From Cryptomeria japonica (taxonomy: Eukaryota; Streptophyta; Pinopsida; Cupressales; Cupressaceae): a stretch of DNA of 64,000 bases. The notes beneath the pieces were generated by a model, which was given only the letters and a program-made list of their open reading frames with translations, was not told the origin of the DNA and ran no database searches. The translations under genes and the position numbers were made by a program. The DNA lies in NCBI RefSeq assembly GCF_030272615.1, contig NC_081406.1:266462192-266526191 (forward strand), given 5' to 3'. Position 1 is the first letter of the stretch; each line of letters starts with the position of its first letter. This document shows positions 11,801 to 24,153 of this stretch, in pieces.

Positions 11801-13072
11801 CACATGATGATCCATGGAGGAAGAAGAAAAAGAAGGAGATCACAATTCCTTAAAAAAAGACACCCCCTCCTCTCTAATCTGCTGATCTGAATTAAGGACA
11901 TAACCAGACTTAGAATCCTTAATACTAAAAATTGTAGAAGCAGCTCTTTTAAGCTTGGCTTCAGCTTGAAAGAAGGCAGTATTCCTATCACCTTCTTTAA
12001 GCCAAACCTCACGAGACTTTTGCTGCCAATAGATTTCAACCCGGGAGCAAAGGATCTCCCAGTAAGCTTGCAATTTCTTTTGAGCATCATTAGTAGAGGA
12101 ATTAGTGCCATGTCTAATAATCTCCTCATTAACAACCTTCAAATCATTGGCAAATACCTCTTTTTCATGAAAAATATTCTTAAAGACCAATTTATTCCAA
12201 GCCATAATTTGAGAATTCACGAATTTCAGTTTGGAATAAAACTGGAACATCTTAGTCCCTTTGCAAAACAAAGCACTTATCCACCATTGCTTTAATAAAG
12301 AAATAAAATGAGGATGAGTGAACCACATTTTCTCAAACTTAAAAGAAGGTCTAATAGAGGGAACATGATCCAATTTATCAAAATTGAGCAAAATTGGGAA
12401 ATGGTCAGAATCTGAGGAGGTAAGAATCTCAGAAGAAAAGGAAAAGTTGCTCAAACGTAGGTTTAGAGAAATAAGAAATCTGTCAAGGCGAGAGGCAATC
12501 TGGCATTTAGATCTCCTATTAGTCTAAGTGAAAAAACCATTAGAAGGGAAAATATCGAATAACACACTGTTTTGTACAAAGGAAGAAAAGGCATTAATAA
12601 CCTTATGAGCTGTAGGATTACCCCCTCTTTTTTCATTCGAGGAAAGGAGAGCATTAAAATCACCCCCAAGCACAATAAAAAAATCATCATATCATAAAAA
12701 TAATTCAGATAAGGAATCCCATAAGTCGGTTTTATTTGAAGGAGAAGTCGGACCATAAACATTAAACATAACAAAAGAGATTTCAAACCATTCCACCTTT
12801 AACAACTGCCAATGAGAAGCAAAACATAACATCTCAACTTTGACTGATTTAGGATTCCATAAAGTTATAAGACCACCGGAAGCACCCAAAGAAGGAACAT
12901 GAACAACTTTCCAAAGGGAACATTTGGAAATTATGTTATCAAAAGAATCCTGAGAAAGTTTAGACTCTTGCAATAAGATGGTGTCCACTTTTGAAGAATC
13001 AAGAAATTTCTTGATCCTTCCCCTTTTGTCACGAGCATTTAAGCCCCTAACATTCCAAGATAAAATCCTCAT
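8868..13072 (-). pseudogene. LINE-1 ORF2: endonuclease, reverse transcriptase, RNase H
   Basis: ORF2 nicks the target and copies LINE RNA. It starts MRILSWNVRGLNARDKRG, with the endonuclease motifs LLQESKL, VLGGDFNAL near 12670 and SDHFPI near 12400. RT blocks follow: NKAPGPDGF (11700), FRPISLCNSIYK (11490), KLDMMKAYDKV (11310), GVRQGDPLSP (11130) and the catalytic FAND at about 11000, where the usual second residue pair FADD is altered. A Cys-rich zf-RVT region (CVLCGKVLEDVNHLFLHC) lies near 9800. RNase H (9326-8900) shows AEACAL, GDSTIVI and EGNALAG. Roughly nine in-frame stops and two frameshifts (near 10800 and 9320) make it inactive. Its ATG overlaps the ORF1 stop. Confidence 0.93.
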
Positions 13073-14679
13073 TTATCACAAGGAGAGAAACATGCCCTCC
13101 TTGTTTTGACATGGGAAGAAAATTTCTCTACAATAGTGGATTGAATACCAGCCGCAATCTCCTCCTTGATTTTAGCCAATTTTGGTTTTCGACCCTTCTT
13201 AGGAGTTTTAACAATAGGGGGGGAAACAGAAGGAGATTGCTCCAAGGCTAGCTTTTGAGAGAAATCAAATCCATACACATTAGAAACAGTTGAAGAAGGA
13301 CTATCAATAAGATTTGCATCCACACCTTCAACTGAATTTGGCTGAGAAGAGGAAACATGACAACCATCATGGACAAGCCATGAAGAGGCAGAAGCAGAAG
13401 AAAAAGAAAATTCAGGAAATTCCTTTGCAACAATCTCATCAAATAGATCAGAAGAAACTGAAAATAAAATATCTGAAGCAATAAGTTGAATCTTCTCTTC
13501 AGAAATGGAAAAAGAAGAAGGAGACCTTGGAATGGGCAAAAAAGAATCACTATCAAAAATCAAACTATGAACAATTTTGGTATCATCCGCCAAACCCACA
13601 AAAGAAGAACGAGGAGAAGAATTAATAGAACAATGGTTTGTGAAACCATTCGAAGGTAACAAAAATTTTGGAAATGGAACCGAAGGACAATAAATTTGAA
13701 AGAAACTCTCAAAGGAGAACATAAAAGGTTCAAAATGAAATCTAGAAGACCAATAATCCTTGAAAGGACTAGGAAGAAACTTAATAGAACAAAACCGATG
13801 AATGGCAGACAAAACGGAGAAGAACACGGCCAGAGAGCAAAGAAAAGTAAAATCCATCAGAGGCACATCACATACTGTATATCCAAAAAAAGGAATGAGA
13901 GATGTAACAGAAAGAGGTAAAGGAGCAAAATCCTTAACATTATGATCCTTTAAAGACTGACGATCCTTACTTTTAAAAAGGGAACATTGGCAAAAATCAG
14001 ATGAAAAATCTGAACAAACTTGTAAAGGTGCATCGGACTCACCACAACATTGAGAGGTGAAATGGCCAAGTAACGGAGCATAGGAATGAATAGCAATTGA
14101 ATATTGAATCACCACAAGATGAATCCATGCACCATATTTGGAGCAAATAGTAATCTTAGAGGGAATGGGTTTAGACAGATTTGATAACAAGCAAACCCTA
14201 ACTGAAAGATGAGGTCATTCGAAAGGAACTAAATCATGCTTAATAAAAATGTCCAATTTTTTTTCCAAGATTTCAACCATATACATATCACAATACTCCA
14301 AAGGAAGACCCAAGAAAGTTACCCAGAAGGGCATAAACTATGGCTTCATTGATTGAATATCAAAATGAGGAGACCAAGCATAGGTAAAAATTCCTATCCC
14401 AAAACAAAACCACTCTTTAAATTTATGCACACAATCCCTATACTTTTCAGAATCGAAAATCACAGTGAAATATAGAGAATCTTTATCAAACAAAAAAAAA
14501 TCCTTCATACCATCCCAATTAGACTTTGCCCATGTTAACAGTTTACCAAAAGAAACCGGAGAAATAAGCTTACCAATGAGGGCAGTAGAACGCAATAACT
14601 TCACAGATGCAAAAACATATGATCTCCAAGGTGCATACTAGATCTCAGATATCTTTTTTATTTCATCTTTCCCTTTCAT
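13069..14679 (-). pseudogene. LINE-1 ORF1: gag-like RNA-binding protein
   Basis: One frame of 537 codons from ATG at 14679 to TGA at 13069, with three in-frame stops and no frameshift. The N-terminal part (WDGMKDFFLFDKDSLYFTVI, and WVTFLGLPLEYCD near 14330) matches the DUF4283-type domain of plant LINE ORF1 proteins. Next come LSKPIPSKITI and a damaged zinc knuckle (YAPLLGHFTSQC near 14040), where the first Cys is missing. A long Ser/Phe-rich tail follows and a Lys-rich end (KTPKKGRKPKLAKIKEE). The protein would coat LINE RNA in the cytoplasm. The stop TGA and the ORF2 start share two bases in ATGA. Confidence 0.85.
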
Positions 14680-14759
14680 CCTACACATAGATTCTAGGGG
14701 AAAGAATTAATACATTAAATTGAAGTGGTGTTAGATAAAGACTCATATTTAGAAAATAA

Positions 14760-17060
14760 ACTTGAGGTATTTAAAGTTTTTGTCAATCATATTGTTGAAG
14801 GGGAAGAATGTGAAGTCACAATGAAAAGTACAAGAGCCTTAAAATATATTTCTTTCAAGGTTTGTAGAGTGCTAGCAAGGTAGCAGATGACTAATCTTAT
14901 TAATGGTGGGGCCACCCACAAATTTATTGATGAAGGTTTAATGACAAAGAGAGGTTTGAAGATACATTTATTTAAAGGTTTAAATGTCACAATAGCTGAT
15001 GCATTCACCATTCCATGCACCAAAGAAATCAAGAAATTTAATGTATCTCTTGGAGACCATAAGTTATGTGACAAATTTTATGTGGTTGGTTTGGAAAATA
15101 TTGATATTATTTTGGTTGTACAATCATTGTATTCTCTAGGGAAGAATTCACAAAAATACAAAACTATGGACCTTAAGTTCAAAGTATATGGGAAGAAGAA
15201 TATCCTTAGAGAGATCTCAAATAGAACTCCACATGTCATGTTAATAAAGAGGATGGAGAGAATATTTCATAGAGGCCAAATGGCTTGGGTGGGAAATTGT
15301 TTGCTTTTTCCCTTGAAGCCTCCATTAGAAAAGAAAGGTACTCATCATGTTGATAACTAGAAAATTTTGGATAGGCACTATGTATTTTCTAGTGACATAC
15401 CTACAAGACTACCACTAGATAGAGGATTTTAGCATGCTATATATTTACAAGGAGATGATAAATCTATTATCACTACATCATTTCCTCATCTAAGAGTGTA
15501 TAGAGAGGTTATAGAGAAGTCTATGAAATTACTTCTTGATATGGGATTCATAAGACATAGCTACAGTCCATTTTCATCTTCAATAGTTCTTGTGAAGAAG
15601 GATGACACGATGAGAATTTTTATTGAATATAGGACCTTAAAATAAGAACATCAAGAATAGATATCTTATTCCAAGGATAGATGATCTTATATATGAATTG
15701 AATGGAGCTATGTACTTCAATATTGAACTCAAATCAATATACCATCAAATTTGTATTAAGGACAAAGACGTTGAAAAGACAACCTTATAATGTAATTATG
15801 AATATTTTGAGATTTTTGTCATACCTTATAGACTTACTAATAATTTAGCCACATTTCATTTATGCATGAGCCAAGTTTAATAATAAACTAAAGAAAAATG
15901 TTATTTCTCTTTGATGATATCTTGATGTATAGTAAAACTTGGGAGAAGCATTTAGAACATCCAGATGAAGTATTAGGCATTTTGGAGTATTAGTATTTCT
16001 TTGCTAAGCTATTTAAATATTGTGAGTTTTTCATGGAAGAGATGTAAATTGTATGTAGGGTATACTATAAGTGCCAAGGATGTTCAAGTGGATATGCAAA
16101 GGATCCAAGTTATTCTAGATTGGCCACCTCTCACTAATTTGACATGGTTGAAAGGATTTTTTAGGTTATGTTGCTATTATAGGAGGTCTGTGAAAGGCTT
16201 ATCTCAGCTATTTATTCCTTTGATTGATCTAACAAAATAAGTGAGCTTTTTAATGGTACAAAATTTCTTATGAGTTCATGCCTTGTAATTGCTATTCTTG
16301 ACTTTTCATATCCCTTTGTCATTGGATGTTATGCATCTATAGAAAGTATTGGAGTTTTCCTAACCCATAAAGAAATCTAATTTAATTTAAACTCATACAA
16401 TTTAGCAATTTAGAGAAGGGATATTCAATATATGATTAGGAAATGTTGGTTCTTATGCATGAACTAAAGAAGTTTAGATAGTACCTAGTTTGTGGAATTT
16501 TTTTTGTAAAGACTAATCATAATAGTTTGAAGTTCTTCTTGGGTCAAAAAAACTTGAATGATCTTAAAAAATAAATGGATAAGAAAGATACATTTTTATG
16601 ATTTTGAAATAGAATACATAAAGTGCAAGAGGAATATGGTTGTTAATGCTCTTTCTAGGAGGCCTACTCTATGCCAATTATCTTTCCTGTCTACTAATTG
16701 AAAGGTTTCCATTATTTTTGAGTTTTCTAAGGATATATTTTTGTTGACATCCTTCATGAGGTTGTGAAAGACAACAAATATGTAGTGATAAAAAGGTTGG
16801 TCCTCTAAGAAAACCTAATCTTTAGGTGCTTGACTAAGATCAAGGAGAAGATTTTTAGAGCCTTATGTGATACTCCAACAACAAGACATCAAATGTATTA
16901 TAAAATATACAATAGAAGGGTTTAAATAAGGATGTTCATAATCACATTATAGAATGCATGACCTATCAACAAAACAAAGGAGAGCAATATTTTCAAGTAG
17001 GCCTGTTATAACCACTACCAATTCCTGAGAAAAAATGGGAGAGTGTATCCATCTTTGGAC
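14760..17060 (+). pseudogene. Ty3/gypsy pol fragment (PR-RT-RNaseH-IN start)
   Basis: A heavily worn gypsy polyprotein on the plus strand. The protease at 14887-15150 reads LINGGATHKFIDEGL, where the active-site Asp of DSGATH is now Asn. RT begins near 15490 (MKLLLDMGFIRHSYSPFSSS), continues through FDDILMYSKTWEKHLEH near 15910 and reaches a connection region near 16080. An integrase zinc-finger end is seen at 16960-17050 (CMTYQQNKGEQ, then PLPIPEKKWESVS). Nearly every block holds stops or shifts. The style resembles chromovirus-type gypsy elements, but no chromodomain or LTR is visible. LINE-1 ends just before it. Confidence 0.82.
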
Positions 17061-17899
17061 ACAATTCAAACACCTATTTCATGCATATAGTTGGACACTT
17101 ACTTAGACACTTGTAAAGTGTGTTCACAAGTGCTCCATATTTTGAGGGGTAGGCAGTCATTGTCTCCTACCTTCTTACCTCATCACCATTGCATGTATAT
17201 GCAAGGATTCTATATACGTCTTTCACACTCTTCATTTATATATTGATAGATACAATATTATGATCATCATTTCAATTGCATAAGGTTATCAAGTCATGCT
17301 TTCAGCTCTTCATTAATTCCAACATGAATCTCTATCACTACATAATTTAGTCTAGGACATGACGTAGTAACCACAAAAAATTTCATTGACTTGCATCAGC
17401 CACAAGATGGTGCAAAGCCCAATAGAACATGCAACATCTTATCAGCCAAAAATAATAATATTACAATTTCAAATGGTAAATTAATAGAGAACCTCCTTGT
17501 GGTACATCCTTATTATTTTAATAAATCCCTACAAATATTCCTCTATTGCCACAAAATCCATATAAATTTGTATAAATAGAAATATCACATTTGAGTGCAT
17601 CTGCCTACTCAAAGAAACTCTCAAATCAAATTTAAATATTTTACTCATCCAAATCACCTAAAATTTCAATTGGAATTCCTTAACCCAAACTCAAATTATT
17701 ATAAAAAATATGAAAGTCAAATTTAAACTATACTAAAAATGTGCTAACTTTCTCTACCATGACTAGTAACCATAAACTTACATTTAAAAAAACATAACTA
17801 AACCATAAAATCCACTTTTTTGGAATGATGAAGATTACCACATGTTTCTTAGGTATGTTTGGGAATCAAATTATAAATTAAAAATAATTACAAGAATAA
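17061..17899. other. Unassigned AT-rich stretch
   Basis: It lies between the gypsy fragment and the end of the copia reading frame. The 3' LTR of the copia element should be here, but nothing resembling its 5' LTR ends (TGTTGAGAAAC or CCCCAACA) can be seen. I see no gene. Confidence 0.5.
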
Positions 17900-20800
17900 C
17901 AAATATAATTAAGTAGAAGAATAAAGGCTCATGATTTTCCTACACCAAGAGAACTTATCCATTGGTTTTCTAACTAAATTTGAAAAATTATCTAGAGTGT
18001 CAAACTTATCTAAAAAAACTTATCATTCTCAATAATTTTTTAGACAAAGTGATTCTGGACATCAACATTATTAGTATAGGCATGATATATAGAATTCTTG
18101 GCCAAACAAATAACATTTTGATTCCTAGATCCGATTCTAACAATCCTACAATCAAAATCAAAACCTACACCAAGTCTTTGTAATAAAATTGCCTCCTTAG
18201 AGGCATTTGTAGCAACTATATACTCTTCTTATATGGTAGAAAAGAAAATTATGTGCTACCTTTTACTCATCCAACTCATTGCACCTCCAAACATAGATAA
18301 CACATAGCTACTACTCAACCATCAATTATTCAAGTCACCAACCCAAATTGCATAAAAAAATTCCTATATGCTAAATGATCTATCATCATTAGTACCATGA
18401 TAAAATAAAAATTAGTTGTAACTTCCACACAAATTTCTAAATACCCTCAATGAAAGTTGAATGCTCTCTACTAGATTAGGCATAAACATGCTCAAAACAC
18501 CCACTACTTTGGTATTACTTGGTCTAGTATGAACTATTATTACCAATAACACTAGCATAAGGTATGATAGAAATTTAATCAAACTATAATTGTATGTAAG
18601 ACACATTGCTAAAGTAAGCTTATTATGAATAGGAAATGGAATACTCGTTAGTTTTTAATCATGCATACTAAACCATTACAAAATGGTATTTTCATACTTT
18701 GACTCAAATAAATATTTCTATGTATTCAATCCTTATTTATCTCCATGCCAATAATATTTTTCATAGTCTCCAAGTCCTTCACGTAAAATATGCTAGAAAG
18801 ATAAGTTTTAAGATCCCTAACCATCACCTATTTGTTAGCACCACATAACATATTATTCACATATTATTTGATCATCAACAATATTAATGTAAATACAATG
18901 ATCTTCTTCATTCCTAATAAAAATTAATTTAAATTCAAACACATAAAACTTCTAGTACTATAACTAGTGTGAAAATTTTAAAACATATAATGGCTTTTTC
19001 AACCTACAAACCAATTGCTAATTTTTTTTCATAGGGAAACCATCAAGCTATCACATATAAATATCTTTATCAAGATCCCCATGCAAGAAATTATTTTTAA
19101 CATTAAATTTCTTAATCTTAGTCACAATTTATAACAATAGATAAAATAAATCAAATAGAAGATAAATTGTTGACAAGATAGAAAATTTCACTAAAATCAA
19201 ATCTCTTTTGAGGAGTAACCCTTGACCACTAGTTTGACCTTGTATCACTATAACTAGTCATTTGCACCAAATTTCTTTTGGTATACCAAATTAAAACCAA
19301 TGTGATTCCTCACCTTAAATAAATTGACAAGATTATAGGTAACACAACTATCCATGGTCATCATCTCCTCTTATATGGTTGGCATCTGATATTCATTATC
19401 CTCCAAAGAGAGAGCCACCTTAAAATATACAAGTTCCTCATTAATACTCAACAAAGAAAATGCACAACATAATCTGGCGGGCTATACCTATCAAATATTT
19501 TTTTTGTTTTGTGAAACTCCTGAAGGAAGGAGTAATGAGCTCTACTTTATCTTCAATATGTTCATCCTAAACATTACCATCTAGTCTCTCATTTTTTTCT
19601 CTATTCTCCAATCCATCTAATTGTTCTTTCACATGTGCATCTTCCTACTTTTCTATTTTTATTTCAAATCCCACCATTTTTTATTTCCTTTTTTTAGATT
19701 ATTCAATTGAATAAGCTCTAAAATATCTTAAAAAACATCTCTCAATTTTTTTTATTCTATTATAGGTGATTCTAAATAGTATACCCTTTAAAATTCTCAT
19801 TGTGATGGATGAAGATTTATTTATGAACATTTTGGATATAGTCTAGATTACCTTTCTTATGGTGTATGAATATAGGCCTTACAACCATATATCCTTAAAT
19901 GTAAAACTAAATGATTTTTACATGTCCATATTTTATAAGGAGTTTTATCGACAAGATCTTAATGAAGAAATTGATAAATAAAATAATAGATAATACATAC
20001 AACCTCTACATAAAAGCACTAATCTAGTTGTATTCCACTTGATATGCTTCTATCACTTTCCATTAAAGTTTGGTTCACCATTTTTGCTATCGTACTTTGC
20101 TAGGGAATATTAGGTCTAGTCTTTTGTTGAACAATACCCACATGCTTACATAATTTTTCAATTTTCCTGGAATAATATTTCCCACCATTAGATCTACATG
20201 GTTATCTTATAATCTATTTTATTTTTAAAATAAGACTTCAAATTCCTTAAAATTAGTGAAAAAATATATTTTAATTGAATGAAGTAAATCTTGGTGTATT
20301 CAGAGACATCATTAATAAAATGCAACATAATAACATGACCCATAGAACCAACATCTACTAGACTAGACAAATCCATCTGAATGATTTCTAATAATCTCTT
20401 CGCTTTATTTCTTCCAATAAGAAGTTAAGATCTAGTATATTTTTAAACATACAATTCTTATAGATATCATTTTTATCAATAGAATAACAAAAATTACTAT
20501 CAACTAATATCTTTTTCATTTACATGACCCAAATATTGGTGTCATAACATGCATGCAATTCTAGTAGTAATTATATAGGTCTAATTATAAAATGTGGATA
20601 CATTCAACCTAAATAGAGTTTGAATACAAGATCCTCTAGCAACCACCACATCCACTTTTACAAGTCACTACCAAGCTTACTAAATATCACATGCACACCA
20701 CAATCATTAGACATAGAAAGCAAATTTTTCAAAAGACCTAGAATATGCAAAAAATGAGTAAGGGTTTCAACCTTCCATAATTGAAATAAAACTATACCTT

Positions 20801-21693
20801 TACCAATAATCCACTTGGTACTATTGTCTCCAATAAAAAAACTACTCTATCATAAGCTACATATGTAGAAAACTACTCCTTGTGAGGAGTCATATGGTAG
20901 GAGCAACCCGAATCAATAAACCAAACATCATTACTTATAGTGCTAGTAGAAATAAATAAAGCATCATTGCCACCATTATTGAAATAATTTGTCATGGTTG
21001 AATTTGAATCCTTTTTCTTGTTTACTATGTTCCTTCTTCACATGTCCCCTATTGCCATAGTTTCAATACTTTAATTTTCTCTTCCCTAGGGTTTTAGAGT
21101 ATCCTTTAGGATTTTATCTAGATTTATTTTTATCCTCTTTAAGCCCTCATTTTTATTTGGACCTTCCCCATAATTGCAAATCGTCTTTCAACTCTTCATC
21201 CATGTATTTTATTTTTGTTTCCTCTAAAATAAAAAGTTGAAACTACCTCTAATGGCAAGAATTATATTTTTCCAACTATTGGGTAAAGAAAAAAGTAATA
21301 ATATTCTACCATAGAATCAAGCTGACTAAAAATTAAACTAAATATATTTAAATATTATACAATAGAATCACCATCTTATAATTATTTTTAAGATATAAAA
21401 TTTTAGTGACACTTTTGGTTTGATAGTTATCACCTATCATCTTCCATAACTTGTATGTGAGTCTCCTAAAAAATCATTCAAGATGATATAATGACAAGAC
21501 ACAATTATATGGTCCTGTGTGCATTGTTGTCTACTTTTGACCAATCTTCATTAGTTGTAACTAATGACTTCTTTTCCTAGGAAATAAGCAACCATTGACA
21601 TCTTTCTTCAAGGAGTTTTTTCATCTTCAACTTCCACATCTCACATCTAGAACCATTGAATTTCTCAATGTCTATATGGGAAGTATAGGCCAT
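17900..21693 (-). pseudogene. Ty1/copia gag-pol polyprotein, broken
   Basis: Gag starts at 21693 with MAYTSHIDIEKFNGSRCEMWKL in outline (IEKFNGS, then WKLKMKKLLEE), typical of copia gag. Integrase pieces lie around 20380-19900: GGKYYSRKIEKLCKHVGIVQ near 20210, then KTPYKIWTC and HLRIYGCKAYIHTP near 19900. RT and RNase H follow. The block VCTRPDIAxAVGVxSRFM is recognisable in damaged form at 18550-18470 (HTRPSNTKVVGVLSMFM), and an RNase H end near 18030 has an IDVRYHF-like segment. Stops and shifts are dense throughout. PR-IN-RT-RNaseH order, with integrase before RT, is the defining copia arrangement. Confidence 0.83.
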
Positions 21694-21787
21694 GATTTTT
21701 TTAATCCTTTTCTCAAATATACAGAATCACACAAAATATAAAAGCTATTATTGCAACCTGAAAACTTTCAAAAATTAATAGAAAGGT

Positions 21788-21802
21788 AGCTATGGTACCA
21801 AA
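21788..21802 (-). promoter_or_regulatory. Copia primer-binding site
   Basis: On the minus strand TGGTACCATAGC follows the LTR end closely. It matches the plant initiator-Met primer site TGGTATCAGAGC at 10 of 12 positions. Confidence 0.7.
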
Positions 21803-22289
21803 TGTTGAGAAACAAAGTGAAACTACTATAATGAAATCTTCTACAAGTGTCTACACATATTAAATCTTTTTATTTATATTAGAATCGCCATAAGGCTATA
21901 ATGTGGTTGCATAAAATTACTAATGATAAACAAATCAATAAATCATATCAACATAGGAATTACATAGAGAAACCTTCTCACAAAAAAAATCGTATGAGAA
22001 AGAGGACATGCATGTATTAACCTTGAAGAATGTGATACATTTAACATACTTAGAATCTCTTCACTTTGAGAACACTTTGGCAACACTTGTGTACCTTAAA
22101 GCAATCTAATATAGAACTACCTTATCATGTCCTCAATATATACAATTAAAGACAAAAAAACTATAAATAATGTACCAAAATAGTAGGTCAAAAATCATTA
22201 TATCACACAAAAACCCCATGCCAACCTTGGAGAGTGTCTTTTGAGAATAGAAAGTGCGTCAATGACTTCAGATGGACATCATATAGTTG
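21803..22289 (-). repeat. Copia 5' LTR, downstream portion
   Basis: The plus-strand left edge TGTTGAGAAAC is the LTR end (TTTCTCAACA) on the minus strand. The LTR runs up to the insertion point of B, and its remaining part continues at 35081-35152. The total is about 554 bp with B removed. Confidence 0.75.
22285..22289. repeat. Target duplication AGTTG, left of B
   Basis: AGTTG directly before the 5' LTR of B is repeated directly after its 3' LTR at 35081-35085. A 5-bp duplication is the usual gypsy signature. Confidence 0.95.
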
Positions 22290-23951
22290 TGTAGTGTCAT
22301 AAATTGTACACCCTTGCTAGGGTGGTACAATTTCACACTCAAGTTAGCACTCGCCTTAGTGTGTCTTGCATCTTGCATTTCTCATTCCCCTTTAAGAATT
22401 TAATTAATTAATTAATTTAAATCTAAGGTCATGTCTCATCACTTTACACATTACAAAGTTGGGCCCTTTATCCTAAGCGTGCCCCTTTTCATCTTATTCC
22501 TCCAATGAATCATTTGATCATAAAACCCTAATTATGTCTTATTTTGACCATTTAGGCCCGATTTCGCATATAAACATTTCAAAATAAGTTGTAACTTTAG
22601 GATGCACTCTAATATCATCATATCTAACGACCCCAAAAATTTGGTGAAAAGTTGGTCGGACTGTGGCGGGAATGCACATGGTCCGCGACTTTTTTCCTAA
22701 AATTTTGGTAGCACAATCCTATTCTATAATAATGCTTAACCCCAAAATATTAGCAAGAAATTCAAATCCTAGGTTGGCCTAAACATGAAATTAAGATCTA
22801 GGGTTTCATACTTAAGAGCCCTCTTTCTTCATTTGAAGGGGCCTTCTTCTAAGAATCTAAGAGACAGTTTTTGGAGTGTAAGAGCCTTCTTTGCAGTGAA
22901 AGAGTAGATCTTTGAAGTCTTTAACAACATTCAATATTCATCCATCAAACATTCATCAAGCATCATTTTATGAATTGGGGGCTTTCAAAGATGTAGAAGA
23001 ACAATAGGAGATCACCGACTGACGATTGGCTTGTACCTCTCCATTGGGGTTGGGTATGGTTTCATGTTGTTTTCATGTCTTTGCATAAGCTTCATTTTGA
23101 TTCATATTCATGCTTTAGATCACTTTGCATTTTGGATTTAGAGCATTTACTTTGTCAATTATAAGTAATTAGGGTTTACTCTTTAGGGTTGTTCTAGGTT
23201 GTTTACTTTCATTCTTAGGATCTTGCATACACACAAGGTTCTTGCACACATATTTTCAGTATATTATCGCCTATTCATGGAGATGGAAATCACCAACATG
23301 GGGGTTTGACTAAGGCAAAACCCTATATAGCCACCCCAAACTTTCCCTTTTTAGTTGCAGGTGCAGAAACAAGAATCTAGAAGCAGTTTCAGATTTGGAA
23401 CAGGCATCAACACCACCCAGAAGTCTCAAAAGTGTAGAAATCTATCAAGGACAAGGGTGTGGTGCCCTATTCCTTCCTAGGACAGTGGCGCGGCACCATA
23501 GTCCTGTCCTCTATTAGCAGGACTTGACAGAACAATACTTTGTAGATCTTAGAATCCTTCCTGTCAGTTGCAGCTCCAGAATTGTAGAATCAGGACAATG
23601 GTGTGGCACCTTGGTCCCAAACATTTCTGTTCAGATTTTAGACACAGGTGCACCTTTGATTTTTCCTTCTGATCTGTACTTTTTAGTAGTGTATCAGTTG
23701 TTCTTTGATTTGCATTCTCATATTAGGATTTGCTTGCTTACTTGCTTTCTAGGTTAGATTGCATTGTGCATCATTCATCTCTCTCATTTACAACAAAGGA
23801 ATAGAAAATATAAGAGGTAATCCACAAATCTCTCTTTCTCATAAGAAGTATCTGACGTGCATTACCTCCCTAGGCTCTTTTGTATTCCATGAGTGTGTAT
23901 GAGAGTGGGATTAGGGTTTCCATACTTAGTCTCACTTTTTCCCCATACACA
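22290..23951 (+). repeat. 5' LTR of B
   Basis: 1662 bp, starting TGTAGTGTCATAAATTGTAC and ending CCCCATACACA. It aligns along its whole length with 33422-35080, with scattered substitutions and small indels, clearly more than between the two LTRs of A. It contains the shared box at about 22620-22706 and a GGTTTGACTAAGGCAAAACC block also found in the A and E1 LTRs. Confidence 0.97.
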
Positions 23952-23955
23952 TCTT

Positions 23956-23974
23956 TGGTGAACCTGACGTGAAC
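23956..23974 (+). promoter_or_regulatory. Primer-binding site of B
   Basis: TGGTGAACCTGACGTGAAC begins four bases after the LTR. Element A has the same 19 bases with one change (CCCGACG), so both use the same tRNA primer. I could not assign the tRNA with confidence. Confidence 0.88.
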
Positions 23975-24027
23975 ACAATTTCATTTGCATTGCATTACAT
24001 TGTTAGATCTAGATCTAGTTTATTTCA

Positions 24028-24096
24028 TTTTCTTTCAAGACATTAAAAAAAATAGAAAAAAAAGAAAAAAAGAGAAAAAAAAAGAAAGAAAGATAG
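24028..24096 (+). repeat. Purine-rich A/G run in the B leader
   Basis: An almost pure A and G stretch (AAAAAAGAAAAAAAGAG and similar) lies between the primer site and the first ATG of B. It is low-complexity sequence and might also form part of the packaging leader (inference). Confidence 0.7.
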
Positions 24097-24153
24097 GTTT
24101 CTTTCATTTTCCTTCAATTGTGTGTTTAAGTTTCATACAACTTTCATTTCAAA

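Larger units (their letters stand above)
7980..14700 (-). mobile_element. LINE-1: near full-length plant L1-type LINE
   Basis: On the minus strand the order is ORF1 (14679-13069), ORF2 (13072-8868) with endonuclease, RT, zinc-binding domain and RNase H, a 3' untranslated region of about 0.9 kb, and an A-rich tail near 7980-8000. This is the full plant L1 plan. The 5' end lies close upstream of the ORF1 start. I could not find a convincing target duplication, so both ends are approximate. It sits beside a gypsy pol fragment (from about 14760) that it may have interrupted. Confidence 0.9.

Noticed and set aside
7960-14720. Target duplication for LINE-1
   Set aside because: The flank ACTAAAGGAATCACATAC has only a weak resemblance to sequence near 14690, below what I can support.
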